Source of the DNA: an uncultured Legionella sp.
GTDB lineage: Bacteria; Pseudomonadota; Gammaproteobacteria; Legionellales; Legionellaceae
Direction: 5' to 3'
Length of the DNA: 64,000 bases
NCBI GenBank assembly: GCA_902168255.1
Contig: CABHON010000001.1
Location: 186,001 to 250,000, forward strand
Shown: in pieces, positions 55,893 to 64,000 of the stretch
How positions within the stretch are numbered: the stretch's first letter is position 1
Layout of the letters: each line of letters begins with the position of its first letter
The notes under the pieces: generated by a model
Database searches by the model: none
What the model saw: only the letters and a program-made list of their open reading frames with translations
Told to the model about the DNA's origin: nothing
Translations under genes and position numbers: made by a program

Positions 55893-57854
55893 TTGAATGA
55901 TATAATAAAAAATTTGCTACTTTGGTTAGTCATTGCAGTTGTCCTTGTGACCGTTTTTAGTAACTTTGGCCCTCAGGATGCGGGACAACGTCAAAAAGTT
56001 TCTTACTCTCAATTCCTTAAACAGGTCGACCAAGGCATGATTGGTTCGGTCAATGTGGAAAATGATAAAATTATTCATGGCGTAACAAAAAATAATCAAC
56101 CTTTCGTTACTTATATTCCGTTAAGAGACAACGATTTGTTGAATGAAATGATTCGCAATAACGTTGATATTAGCGGACAACCTCAACAACAAGAAAGCTT
56201 CCTGTTACGTCTTTTTGTGAACTGGTTCCCAATGTTTCTTTTAATTGGTGTGTGGGTTTTCTTTATGCGCCAAGTGCAAGGCGGAGGTGGTCGAGGCGCC
56301 ATGTCTTTTGGAAGAAGTCGTGCACGATTATTGAATGAAGACCAAGTGAAAGTAACCTTTGCCGATGTTGCAGGTGTGGATGAAGCAAAAGATGAAGTTA
56401 AAGAATTAGTCGACTTTTTACGTGCACCGGATAAATTTCAAAAACTCGGCGGTAAAATTCCACGCGGCGTATTGCTTGTCGGATCTCCCGGTACAGGTAA
56501 AACGTTATTAGCTAAAGCTGTGGCGGGTGAAGCAAAAGTGCCTTTCTTTGCTATTTCTGGTTCTGATTTTGTGGAAATGTTTGTGGGTGTAGGCGCTTCT
56601 CGCGTACGGGACATGTTTGAGCAAGCCAAAAAGCAAGCTCCTTGCATTATTTTTATTGATGAGATTGATGCAGTTGGCCGTCATCGAGGAGCGGGATTAG
56701 GCGGTGGCCATGACGAACGTGAACAAACCTTAAACCAATTGCTCGTTGAAATGGATGGTTTTGAAGGAAATGAAGGCGTTATTATCTTAGCTGCCACCAA
56801 TAGACCTGATGTATTAGATCCGGCTTTATTGCGTCCGGGCCGTTTTGATCGCCAAGTCGTCGTACCTCTTCCGGATATTCGTGGTCGTGAACAAATTTTG
56901 AATGTTCACCTCAAAAATGTGCCTTTAGAAAAAGATTTAGATCCTCGTCCTATTGCTCGTGGAACACCTGGCTTTTCTGGGGCAGATTTAGCGAATTTGG
57001 TGAATGAGGCTGCTTTATTTGCTGCAAGAGAAAATAAAACTGAAGTGGGACTGAATGAATTAGAACGCGCTAAAGATAAAATCTTAATGGGTTCTGAACG
57101 TAAATCCATGGTAATGAATGAAGAAGAAAAGAAACTTACGGCTTACCATGAAGCCGGCCATGCGATTGTTGGCCGTCTTGTCCCTGAACATGACCCTGTG
57201 TACAAAGTGACAATTATTCCTCGTGGCCGTGCCCTGGGTGTAACATTATTTCTTCCTGAACAAGATCGTTATAGCCATTCATTGAAACGTTTAGAAAGCC
57301 AATTATCCAGTTTATTTGGTGGACGCGTTGCTGAAGAATTAATTTTTGGATGGGAAAATGTTACGACTGGCGCGTCAAACGACATTCAACGTGCCACTGA
57401 AATTGCACGTAAAATGGTGACACAGTGGGGATTATCCAGCTTAGGGCCTTTAACTTATGCTGAAGATGAAAGCGAAGTCTTTCTTGGCCGCTCCATGACA
57501 ACACGTAAAGAATCTTCTGATGCCACTTTCTTAAAAATTGACGAAGAAGTGCACAATATTATTCAAAAAAATTATCAACGAGCACGAAAAATGCTAGAAG
57601 ATAATATGGAAAAATTACATATTATGGCCAAAGCATTGATTCAATATGAGACAATTGATTCCGCTCAAATCGATGAGATTATGGATGGAAAAATTCCTAG
57701 TGCCCCGGTTGGTTGGTCAGACAATACTGTTTCTTCTGAACCTGAACATAAAGAACATAAAAAAACCACACGTAAAAAAACAGTAAAAAAAGATACCGCT
57801 GAACATAAAACTCAGGAACATGAAGATAAAGAATTAGATAAAACAACCGAATAA
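55893..57854 (+). CDS. ftsH: ATP-dependent zinc metalloprotease FtsH
   Basis: FtsH is the inner-membrane AAA+ protease that degrades misfolded membrane proteins and regulators. The 653-residue protein has two membrane helices ([18 protein letters not shown] and [20 protein letters not shown]). Walker A GSPGTGKT is near 197, the second region of homology [19 protein letters not shown] follows, and the zinc site HEAGH is at 419-423. The start is a TTG codon (55893), chosen because [16 protein letters not shown] is the conserved N-terminus and no ATG fits. The usual upstream rlmE is absent. A Lys/Glu-rich tail ends the protein. Confidence 0.96.
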   Translation: MNDIIKNLLLWLVIAVVLVTVFSNFGPQDAGQRQKVSYSQFLKQVDQGMIGSVNVENDKIIHGVTKNNQPFVTYIPLRDNDLLNEMIRNNVDISGQPQQQESFLLRLFVNWFPMFLLIGVWVFFMRQVQGGGGRGAMSFGRSRARLLNEDQVKVTFADVAGVDEAKDEVKELVDFLRAPDKFQKLGGKIPRGVLLVGSPGTGKTLLAKAVAGEAKVPFFAISGSDFVEMFVGVGASRVRDMFEQAKKQAPCIIFIDEIDAVGRHRGAGLGGGHDEREQTLNQLLVEMDGFEGNEGVIILAATNRPDVLDPALLRPGRFDRQVVVPLPDIRGREQILNVHLKNVPLEKDLDPRPIARGTPGFSGADLANLVNEAALFAARENKTEVGLNELERAKDKILMGSERKSMVMNEEEKKLTAYHEAGHAIVGRLVPEHDPVYKVTIIPRGRALGVTLFLPEQDRYSHSLKRLESQLSSLFGGRVAEELIFGWENVTTGASNDIQRATEIARKMVTQWGLSSLGPLTYAEDESEVFLGRSMTTRKESSDATFLKIDEEVHNIIQKNYQRARKMLEDNMEKLHIMAKALIQYETIDSAQIDEIMDGKIPSAPVGWSDNTVSSEPEHKEHKKTTRKKTVKKDTAEHKTQEHEDKELDKTTE

Positions 57855-57855
57855 A

Positions 57856-59205
57856 ATGAGTATTACAAGAAAATATTTTGGTACGGATGGCGTACGAGGC
57901 AAGGTAGGTGGCTCTGCTGTTAACCCTGAACTAGTATTAAAGTTAGGGTGGGCAGTTGGTAAAGTGCTAGCCAATGGCGAACGAAAAAATGTTATCATTG
58001 GAAAAGACACACGTATTTCCGGTTATATGTTGGAATCAGCGCTCGAAGCAGGCCTTTCTGCAGCAGGCGTGGACGTTCGACTATTAGGCCCCATGCCAAC
58101 ACCGGCAATTGCCTACTTAACAAGAACGCTGGGTGCCAGTGCTGGTATTGTGATTAGCGCGTCCCATAACGGTTTTGATGATAATGGCATTAAATTCTTC
58201 TCAAGTAATGGATTTAAATTACCCGATGAAATTGAAATGGCTATTGAGCGAAAAATGGGCGACACAATGGAAACTGTTTCTTCGCGAGATTTGGGAAAAG
58301 CATCACGTATTCATGATGCCCCAGGGCGATATATTGAGTTTTGTAAAAGCACCATTCCTCCTTTTATTCGATTAAAAGGTTTAAAAATTTTGTTAGATTG
58401 TGCTAACGGCGCTACTTATCATATTGCACCTAGTGTGCTCCATGAATTAGGTGCAGATGTTATTGTATTGTCAGATAAACCCAATGGCTTTAACATTAAT
58501 GAGCATTGTGGTTCTACCTACCCTGCTTTACTTCAAGAAAAAATCAAAGAATATTCTGCCGACATTGGTATTGCCTTAGATGGTGATGGCGATCGCGTGA
58601 TTCTAGTCGACCATACCGGCGAAGTGGTTGATGGTGATGAAATTCTTTATATCATTGCTAAAGATCGCTTACAACGTGGTAGTTTAAAAGGTGGCGTGGT
58701 AGGAACAGTCATGAGTAATCTGGGACTAGAACAAGCCATGGAAACGTTAGGCGTTGAGTTTATTCGTTCGCCAGTGGGTGATCGTTATGTGATGGAAGCG
58801 CTCTTGTCTAAAGGTTGGAAATTAGGCGCGGAAGCTTCTGGTCATATTGTCTGTTTGGATAAAATTACGACCGGTGATGGCATCATTGCAGCATTGCAAG
58901 TCTTACTCGCTATGCAAAACAGTAAACGTTCTTTACATGATTTGAAAAAAGGAATGCAAAAGTACCCACAAGTTACCATTAATGTTCCTGCCACAAATCC
59001 CGTTGCCGTATGTCAAAATCAACGCATTCAAGAAGCTTTACACACAGTGGAAAATGATTTAAAACAGCAAGGTCGCATTTTACTTCGTCCGTCAGGTACC
59101 GAGCCTATTGTTCGTATTATGGTTGAAGGAAAGAACCCATCACTTGTCGATACCTGTGCTCACGCACTTGCTGATGTTGTAACTGAAGTTGCTCAATTAA
59201 ACTAA
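57856..59205 (+). CDS. glmM: Phosphoglucosamine mutase
   Basis: GlmM converts glucosamine-6-phosphate to glucosamine-1-phosphate, the precursor of UDP-GlcNAc for peptidoglycan and LPS. The N-terminus [14 protein letters not shown], phosphoserine motif [13 protein letters not shown] (Ser102), metal loop [10 protein letters not shown] near 240, and the phosphate-binding [12 protein letters not shown] near 415 are all present. The 449 residues are typical. It follows ftsH by 1 base. folP, often between them, is missing. Confidence 0.97.
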   Translation: MSITRKYFGTDGVRGKVGGSAVNPELVLKLGWAVGKVLANGERKNVIIGKDTRISGYMLESALEAGLSAAGVDVRLLGPMPTPAIAYLTRTLGASAGIVISASHNGFDDNGIKFFSSNGFKLPDEIEMAIERKMGDTMETVSSRDLGKASRIHDAPGRYIEFCKSTIPPFIRLKGLKILLDCANGATYHIAPSVLHELGADVIVLSDKPNGFNINEHCGSTYPALLQEKIKEYSADIGIALDGDGDRVILVDHTGEVVDGDEILYIIAKDRLQRGSLKGGVVGTVMSNLGLEQAMETLGVEFIRSPVGDRYVMEALLSKGWKLGAEASGHIVCLDKITTGDGIIAALQVLLAMQNSKRSLHDLKKGMQKYPQVTINVPATNPVAVCQNQRIQEALHTVENDLKQQGRILLRPSGTEPIVRIMVEGKNPSLVDTCAHALADVVTEVAQLN

Positions 59206-59230
59206 TAAACTAATAAACTAGTAAACTAGA
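59203..59230 (+). repeat. Four 8-bp tandem copies at the glmM stop
   Basis: TAAACTAA occurs twice and TAAACTAG twice in a row, beginning with the glmM stop codon and running into the grxD ribosome-binding site (AGAGGA). Each unit carries in-frame stops, so read-through of glmM is blocked. It is a simple slippage-type repeat. Confidence 0.6.
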
Positions 59231-59240
59231 GGATATAAAT

Positions 59241-59549
59241 ATGCACGATATTATAGAATCAATAAAAAAAGATATATCAAATAACCCAGTCATTTTATTC
59301 ATGAAGGGTAATCCTGATATGCCTCGTTGTGGTTTTTCAGCTAAAGCGGTACAAATTTTAAAAGCTTGTGAAGCAAATTTTGCATCGGTAGATGTTTTAG
59401 AAAATCCTGAAGTACGCCAATATTTACCGCAAGTATCCAACTGGCCTACTTTTCCTCAATTATTTGTACATGGCGAACTTATCGGTGGATGCGATATCAT
59501 GACAGAATTGTATGAAACAGGTGAACTAGAAAAAATTCTCACCGCCTAG
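59241..59549 (+). CDS. grxD: Monothiol glutaredoxin, Grx4/GrxD type
   Basis: The 102-residue protein has the CGFS active site at residues 30-33 (GNPDMPRCGFSAKAVQIL), a WPTFPQLFVHGELIGGCDI stretch, and the family's size. CGFS glutaredoxins bind a shared [2Fe-2S] cluster and hand it on in Fe-S assembly and iron sensing. It follows glmM by 35 bases with a clear Shine-Dalgarno. Confidence 0.95.
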   Translation: MHDIIESIKKDISNNPVILFMKGNPDMPRCGFSAKAVQILKACEANFASVDVLENPEVRQYLPQVSNWPTFPQLFVHGELIGGCDIMTELYETGELEKILTA

Positions 59550-59756
59550 TTACGAAAGTGGGTGTGGATGTATCCACCCCATAGCAAAAGATACTATCAA
59601 TAGAATGAATAATGTAAGTGAAATAGCAATGCGGATTGTTAAGGCTTTAACTACTCGCTTGCTTTTTCCCATGTCTTTGACTAAGAACAATAATGCACTT
59701 CCTAATGATAATAAAATGATTACCATAACGGCAATGACGATAATTTTTTCTAACAT
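59550..59756 (-). CDS. Twin-transmembrane protein, DUF2909 family
   Basis: Starting at ATG 59756 the protein has 68 residues with two membrane helices (IIVIAVMVIILLSLGSALLF and ISLTLFILLIVSFAMGW) joined by a basic loop, and ends IHPHPLS. DUF2909 proteins are usually found with cytochrome c oxidase and SURF1 genes, and SURF1 follows here on the other strand. Role is unknown, perhaps oxidase assembly. Confidence 0.8.
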   Translation of the reverse strand: MLEKIIVIAVMVIILLSLGSALLFLVKDMGKSKRVVKALTIRIAISLTLFILLIVSFAMGWIHPHPLS

Positions 59757-59811
59757 ATTCTTTCTCACTAACAATTCAATAGTAATATACTCACAATAAA
59801 ATAAAAAAACA

Positions 59812-60552
59812 ATGCATATATTGACTATCGGGAAATATACCTTTTCTCCAAAAATAAAATGGATATTATTGACACTTATTGTTGCTTATTTGTTGAGTTC
59901 TTTAGGTTTTTGGCAATTGCGTAGAGCTGACGAAAAAAAACACTTGCTCTCTCATCATCAACAGATGCAACATACTAAACCTATTGCGATTACCACAGAA
60001 AGTTTGCTTACCATTAAACCAGATCAACCAGTTAAAATAACGGGCACTTATGATCACGGCCATATCTTTTTCTTAGACAATCAAATTTATAATCATCAAG
60101 TAGGATATGAAGTTATTGAACCTGTATTTATAGAAGACAGCGAACAAGTTATTCTCGTTTCGAGGGGATGGGTAAAAGCTCCCGCTGATAGAAAAAAACT
60201 TCCTTCTATTGAAAAACCTGAAGGTGTACAAACGCTGCATGGTGTTACTTATTTTCCTTCCAAGGGTCCTTTGCTACTTGGAAACAATTGGGATAAAAAT
60301 GATAAGCAAGCTTGGCCAAAACGAATTGAAAAAATTCAACTTCGAATCATTAGGCAATGGATAAATCAGCCTGTTTATCCATTTATTCTTAGATTGCATT
60401 CAAATAAACCAGACGGTTTTGTTCGAGATTGGCCAATTGTTACCATGCCCCCAGAACGACATATAGGATATGCCGTACAGTGGTTCGCCATGGCGTTGAC
60501 CGTAATTATTATTTTTATTGTATTGAGTGTGAAGAAAAAAAATGTCAAATAG
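59812..60552 (+). CDS. SURF1-family cytochrome oxidase assembly protein
   Basis: SURF1 helps insert heme into cytochrome c oxidase. The 246-residue protein has an N-terminal helix (KIKWILLTLIVAYLLSSLGF) followed by WQLRRADEKKHLL, the family motif VKITGTYD, VGYEVIEPVF and LVSRGWVKAP, and a C-terminal helix (AVQWFAMALTVIIIFIVLS). Its end overlaps the next gene by 11 bases. No coxABCD genes are visible in the window, so the oxidase must be encoded elsewhere or lost. Confidence 0.9.
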   Translation: MHILTIGKYTFSPKIKWILLTLIVAYLLSSLGFWQLRRADEKKHLLSHHQQMQHTKPIAITTESLLTIKPDQPVKITGTYDHGHIFFLDNQIYNHQVGYEVIEPVFIEDSEQVILVSRGWVKAPADRKKLPSIEKPEGVQTLHGVTYFPSKGPLLLGNNWDKNDKQAWPKRIEKIQLRIIRQWINQPVYPFILRLHSNKPDGFVRDWPIVTMPPERHIGYAVQWFAMALTVIIIFIVLSVKKKNVK

Positions 60553-61096
60553 AATTAGCAAAAAAAACTGGCTTATAATCTTTTTACTTTTTCTTTTTTT
60601 TGCCAGTCCATTTTTTATTGCGCAATGGTTCTTCTATCACAAAGGTGCTGAAGTCCCAGCTCATCTTGGAACGGTAAATCATGGCAAATTGATTCAGCCG
60701 CTTATTCCTCTTGAATACGTTGTGGCTCCCTCAACTAAAATCCCACTGCTCAACAAACATTGGACAATTTTGTATGTTTCTGCCTCTAAAAATTCTGCTC
60801 ATGTTAACAAAATTCTTGATAAAATTTATCGTATTCGTCTTGCCCTTGGAAAAGAGTTTAGCCAAGTAGGTGAACTGTATGGCACGCTTAAGCACCATAC
60901 TTTAACTGATAATCCTCTGAAAATTGATACCATCGTTCTATCTCCGAAAGGAATGCAGCAGTTAATTAGTCAACTAACCCGCTCACAAGGTATTTACCTT
61001 ATCGATGGTAAGGGAAATATTTTTATGGCTTATTCAGCCAATATCAATTCGGAAGATATATACAAAGATATTCGTCGTCTTATTTCCAATCAATAA
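60542..61096 (+). CDS. Membrane-anchored thioredoxin-fold protein, cytochrome-oxidase-associated
   Basis: The 184-residue protein has an N-terminal helix (WLIIFLLFLFFASPFFIAQW) and a periplasmic domain with KHWTILYVSASKNSAHVNKI and SQGIYLIDGKGNIFMAYSAN. This resembles the SCO/thioredoxin-like companion that follows SURF1 in Legionella-like genomes, but the CxxxC copper motif is absent. It overlaps surf1 and is probably translationally coupled to it. A non-redox assembly role is inferred. Confidence 0.7.
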   Translation: MSNRISKKNWLIIFLLFLFFASPFFIAQWFFYHKGAEVPAHLGTVNHGKLIQPLIPLEYVVAPSTKIPLLNKHWTILYVSASKNSAHVNKILDKIYRIRLALGKEFSQVGELYGTLKHHTLTDNPLKIDTIVLSPKGMQQLISQLTRSQGIYLIDGKGNIFMAYSANINSEDIYKDIRRLISNQ

Positions 61097-61152
61097 ATAA
61101 CACTCAAATTTTCAAGTAGGGACGGGTATAGTTTAATCTGGCGTAGGGGCGA

Positions 61153-61513
61153 GTGGGTATCGTTGCGTGGATAAATAAGCAAGCCAAAGCTAAAGAGCAC
61201 GATAAAGATATCGATTTATCGTTAGCGCAATATGAAACTTACAGAACGGTTATTTTGTCAGCACAAAATCCTCAAGGCGTCCAGACATTATTTGAGCATT
61301 TTGGTCAAGAACTTCTAAGAAATGGCATAACATTTGAAAATGAGAGTGTAAATTTTTTTAATTCAAGCACGTGAACCTGACGCTGCTTTTCGAAAGTGGC
61401 TGATGAAACCATCAGATGAACACAATATTAATAAAATGAATATGATAAAAAATCTGCTGGATTCCTACGCTGAAAGTATATGTGATGCTTATAATATAGG
61501 GGATGCAAAATGA
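61153..61513 (+). pseudogene. Frameshifted gene relic, unrecognised
   Basis: From GTG 61153 one frame reads AWINKQAKAKEHDKDIDLSL and continues to ENESVNFF, then stops at TGA 61372-61374. At a run of seven T (61353-61359) a shift to the next frame continues sensibly through IQAREPDAAFRKWLMKPSDE to LLDSYAESICDAYNIGDAK and stops at TGA 61511. Both parts have good coding character. The joined product of about 120 residues looks like the C-terminal part of a larger protein, not identified. The rest of the 61097-61587 gap holds nothing clear. Confidence 0.6.
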
Positions 61514-61587
61514 AAATTAAAAGCAAAGCGCCAATTCAACACTGAAGTGCAATTTTCTTAAATAGATCAGGTATTTATCATTTAAAA

Positions 61588-61926
61588 TTACGCCGCACCG
61601 CTATGCTCTTCTTTTTTTATACTCTTCTTCAATAAGAGCTTCTCAATGGTATAAGGATCTCGTTGTAATAAAAGCAATAATACTTTTGCCGAACCATGAG
61701 GCCTTCGATCACCTTGCTCCCAATGCTGTAAAGTTCGAGAGCTAAAACCAAAACGAGCGGCAAATGCCTGTCTTGATAAATGTAAATTTTCTCGAATAGC
61801 TCTTACATCGATTTCAGCCGGTATTTCCACCTTATAGGTCACCGTATTTTCTTTATTACCGCGCACATATTGTACTGCCGATTCCAAACCTTGAATAATT
61901 TCTTCGCCAATATTTCGTTTACTCAT
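61588..61926 (-). CDS. HigA/NadS-type antitoxin (XRE helix-turn-helix)
   Basis: The 112-residue protein has a Cro/CI-type helix-turn-helix (RAIRENLHLSRQAFAARFGF, SSRTLQHWEQGDRRPHGSAK) after an N-terminal IGEEIIQGLESAVQYVRG. This layout is that of HigA/NadS antitoxins. It overlaps the preceding toxin gene by 4 bases, giving the toxin-first order usual for HigBA. It neutralises the toxin and probably represses the shared promoter at 62286-62314. Confidence 0.85.
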   Translation of the reverse strand: MSKRNIGEEIIQGLESAVQYVRGNKENTVTYKVEIPAEIDVRAIRENLHLSRQAFAARFGFSSRTLQHWEQGDRRPHGSAKVLLLLLQRDPYTIEKLLLKKSIKKEEHSGAA

Positions 61927-62279
61927 ATCGCTCTCCTTTTACCTTTACAGTCTGCTTTTAATATTTTTGTTATTTCTGTCATTTTCTTTTTTTGGTCAGG
62001 TGTTAAATTCTCTTGCACCCCTTTACCATAAACAGTCAACAAAAATACAGGCGCTGTTTCATTATAAAAATAGTAAATAACGCGCAAACCACCTCGTTTA
62101 CCCTTCCCTTTTCCTGCCCATCGTAACTTTCTTATACCTCCTGTACCCGTAATTTCTTCGCCAGACTCAGGATTTTTAGCTAAAAATTCAATCAGCTCAT
62201 CACGTTCATTTTCTTGAATCGCTTTACCCAGCTGAGACAAGAAAGGAGGAAGCTCAACAATGGTGATCATTTTTTTCAT
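61923..62279 (-). CDS. RelE-like toxin (HigB/NadT type)
   Basis: The 118-residue basic protein has VELPPFLSQLGKAIQENERD, LAKNPESGEEITGTGGIRKL, RWAGKGKGKRGGLRVIYYFY and FLLTVYGKG, all seen in the RelE-like group that pairs with NadS/HigA antitoxins. It would cleave mRNA in a ribosome-dependent way. It is the first gene of the pair and is well served by a TTGACA-type promoter. Confidence 0.85.
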   Translation of the reverse strand: MKKMITIVELPPFLSQLGKAIQENERDELIEFLAKNPESGEEITGTGGIRKLRWAGKGKGKRGGLRVIYYFYNETAPVFLLTVYGKGVQENLTPDQKKKMTEITKILKADCKGKRRAI

Positions 62280-62285
62280 ACATTA

Positions 62286-62314
62286 ATTATGCTCCATTGG
62301 GGCACTTTTGTCAA
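62286..62314 (-). promoter_or_regulatory. Sigma-70 promoter for the HigBA-type pair
   Basis: On the minus strand TTGACA, 17 bases, then CATAAT lie a few bases from the toxin start. The spacer contains an imperfect palindrome (TGCTCCATTGGGGCA on the plus strand) that could be the antitoxin's operator. The short distance to the start suggests a very short leader. Confidence 0.6.
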
Positions 62315-62700
62315 ACAAGTCTAATAAGTACATTTATTGGATGTTGAGAACCAAACTACAGTAACGACTTTACTCTTCTCAACTTTTTCAATCTAACCAA
62401 ATAAATTTCTCTGCAAAATACTCAGCAACTCAGAATCAACTCCTTGGCCTTTTCCATTGATAGGAGTCATACTTTTGTCTTTTAACTTATCTTTTATTAT
62501 CAATGTCTTATTATTTAATGGACACTACAAAACAAAAGTGAGAACTAATGTTGTCCGAAAACAGGGTCTACGTACACACTAAGCCGTTAAAGGACTCACT
62601 CTCAATATTAAACAATAAATTTCCTTTAATGTTGAATTAATTAAATTATTAGTCTACACCTAGAAGGGTTAGTTATTACTTTTCTTTCTTGGAGTAAAAA
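62315..62700. other. Gap without a supported gene
   Basis: About 385 bases between the toxin-antitoxin pair and the next plus-strand gene. A minus-strand frame at 62393-62470 (MTPINGKGQGVDSELLSILQ) has coding-like sequence and is open further upstream for about 20 codons, so a gene relic is possible, but no family is recognised. The last bases hold the ribosome-binding site (GGAG) of the next gene. Confidence 0.4.
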
Positions 62701-63750
62701 ATGCTTTTATCTCAACCGGTTTCTGGTGATAATAAAAATGAGTCATTACTAGATCATACTAAAGCTAACCATTCTAATATCTACAATTATTATAAAAAAT
62801 TAACCCCTCAAGGAAAAATTATTTTCTGGAGTTCAATTGTTCTTATCACAACTGGCTTTGCAGTGGGAGTATGGGCATTATTAAGATTGCCAGGAAATAA
62901 CACCAATAACAAAAACTATCGTCTAACGTTAGGAGGGGAAGATATTTATGGAACCCTCACTAATAAATCGGCTAACAGCGAGATTTACGGTCTTGTTAAT
63001 GAAACGTTGTGGTTTCCTTACAATACCCTACATGTTTCTCAAACTAATACTTCAATGGCGTTCCAGTGGGCAAGTATCTATTCTGAGGAAATAACTGAAG
63101 GTCAAACTACTCTTTTTTGTGATGAGAAGGGTTGCTCATTAACGGGAAAAGGATATTTATTACAAAATGATTATAGTTATAAAATAATCTTTAATTATAA
63201 TACAACGTGCACCCAATACAAATTATTCATGGAGTCCAACAACGTCAATGAAAGCATGGTATGTCGTAGCCAAGGGCATACTCATCCTCGAGGAACAAAG
63301 CTAACACCCTATACAGTACATGAAGGTGAATATTATAATCTAACGTTCGATAGAAAAAGCACGTTTGGAACCGCGCATATTGATTGTTATAGTGAATATG
63401 GTTATACAGAAAACAGGCTAGAAGTAAGTTGTAATTCAACCGATTATTGCGAAGCTACTCCTCGAGAGGGTGGATTTATATGCGAAGATAATTTATGGGC
63501 AGCCAGTACCACAACCCCTTGTGAAAAAAGAATATTTGTCAATTCTTGTCCCATTAACGCTACCGACGACACTATTTCTAATAGCACGGATGATACCATT
63601 AGTAATGTGAGCAGCACATGGCAAAAATCATGGCAAAAAGTTTCAATAAAAAACAGCTTAGACATGCTATTCCACCCTTTATCACCTACACAAAAAGAAT
63701 CTAAAAGTTTTGATGCTAGCTCAACTTATTTACGGTCAAATCGATTTTAA
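62701..63750 (+). CDS. Type II membrane protein with Cys- and sequon-rich ectodomain (349 aa)
   Basis: No family is recognised. A cytosolic N-terminus of about 40 residues precedes one membrane helix (IIFWSSIVLITTGFAVGVWA), so the remainder is probably outside the membrane. The ectodomain has about 10 Cys, suggesting disulfides, and about 11 N-x-S/T motifs (for example NNT, NKS, NET, NTS, NTT, NES, NLT, NST, NAT, NVS). A direct repeat TDDTISNSTDDTISN lies near residue 290. The Asn/Thr richness partly follows from AT-rich DNA. Confidence 0.6.
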   Translation: MLLSQPVSGDNKNESLLDHTKANHSNIYNYYKKLTPQGKIIFWSSIVLITTGFAVGVWALLRLPGNNTNNKNYRLTLGGEDIYGTLTNKSANSEIYGLVNETLWFPYNTLHVSQTNTSMAFQWASIYSEEITEGQTTLFCDEKGCSLTGKGYLLQNDYSYKIIFNYNTTCTQYKLFMESNNVNESMVCRSQGHTHPRGTKLTPYTVHEGEYYNLTFDRKSTFGTAHIDCYSEYGYTENRLEVSCNSTDYCEATPREGGFICEDNLWAASTTTPCEKRIFVNSCPINATDDTISNSTDDTISNVSSTWQKSWQKVSIKNSLDMLFHPLSPTQKESKSFDASSTYLRSNRF

Positions 63751-63782
63751 AATAATTAACGATACTTACAATAAGGCACTTT

Positions 63783-64000
63783 ATGCAAACAACATCTCTG
63801 TGGGAAGACATTAGTGAAAAGCGACCCAACTATTCCAAACTCACGGCAGACATTGAAGTCGATGTCGCTATTGTCGGCTGTGGTATAACTGGTGTAACAG
63901 CGGCTTATGAATTAACTAAGGCTGGTAAAAAAGTAGCGTTATTAGAAGCAGGAAAAATTGGTGGTGTGACCACTAGTTTGTCAACTGGAAATCTTTATGT
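63783..64000 (+). CDS. FAD-dependent oxidoreductase (DAO family), 5' part
   Basis: The frame starts at ATG 63783 and runs off the window. The first 72 residues show the FAD-binding Rossmann motif DVAIVGCGITGVTAAYELTK (GxGxxG), then KKVALLEAGKIGGVTT, as in D-amino-acid oxidase-type enzymes such as gamma-glutamylputrescine oxidase (PuuB). The substrate cannot be told from this fragment. Confidence 0.8.
   Translation, partial: MQTTSLWEDISEKRPNYSKLTADIEVDVAIVGCGITGVTAAYELTKAGKKVALLEAGKIGGVTTSLSTGNLY

Noticed and set aside
62393-62470. Small minus-strand gene (25 aa)
   Set aside because: Coding-like but short, no ribosome-binding site, no recognised family; kept only as a possible relic.

Overview
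The window reads as chromosome of an AT-rich gammaproteobacterium. Housekeeping gene sets have gammaproteobacterial gene content and order: hslV-hslU, yqgE-ruvX-pyrB, uppS-cdsA-rseP-bamA, bamE opposite fur, rplU-rpmA-obgE, rplY-pth-ychF, pal-cpoB-queE, and ftsH-glmM-grxD. Among them sit large proteins of the kind seen in intracellular or amoeba-associated Legionellales-like bacteria: ankyrin-like, kinase-like, patatin, coiled-coil, and a giant SecA-like protein. The Legionellales assignment is inference from gene content; no rRNA or tRNA gene is present to settle it.

Layout. 1-9.3 kb: hslVU behind a near-consensus heat-shock promoter, a pteridine-reductase-like SDR, a coiled-coil membrane protein, pyrB, ruvX, yqgE, a cNMP-binding patatin phospholipase, and NAD malic enzyme. 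9.4-28.7 kb: an accessory block. It has a RelE-type toxin-antitoxin pair, then a 17-kb minus-strand operon. That operon encodes a 4438-residue protein with a SecA-like ATPase core, a 381-residue protein with a Gly/Ala-rich hydrophobic segment, and an 821-residue ankyrin-like protein. A DUF4143-type ATPase and an IstB transposase remnant close the block. 28.8-47.2 kb: mostly core genes (outer-membrane assembly, lipid and undecaprenyl synthesis, fur, ribosomal proteins, GTPases), with a truncated Tex-like protein, DUF families, a MATE exporter and a class II amidotransferase. 47.3-55.7 kb: a protein-kinase-like protein, queE, cpoB, pal, an MCE protein and its lipoprotein without ABC partners, a 33-bp tandem repeat and two unrecognised proteins. 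55.9-64 kb: ftsH, glmM, grxD, SURF1 and cytochrome-oxidase-assembly-like genes, a frameshifted relic, a HigBA/NadS-type toxin-antitoxin pair, a membrane-anchored protein rich in N-x-S/T motifs, and the start of a FAD oxidoreductase.

How the parts work together. The core genes serve proteostasis (HslUV, FtsH), envelope building (BamA, BamE, RseP, CdsA, UppS, Pal, CpoB, GlmM, MCE protein) and translation. The most likely undescribed system is the giant SecA-like operon at 9978-26952. It combines a recognisable SecA motor (Walker A, DEAD-like box, part of a preprotein-crosslinking-like region, second ATPase lobe) with very long helical-repeat arms, a hydrophobic segment and degenerate pentapeptide-like repeats. 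Its two companion genes appear co-transcribed. Its function is unknown; a dedicated translocation or host-interaction machine is a hypothesis only. A second notable regulatory signal is a pair of divergent promoters, for rplU and rplY, that share one palindromic -35 hexamer.
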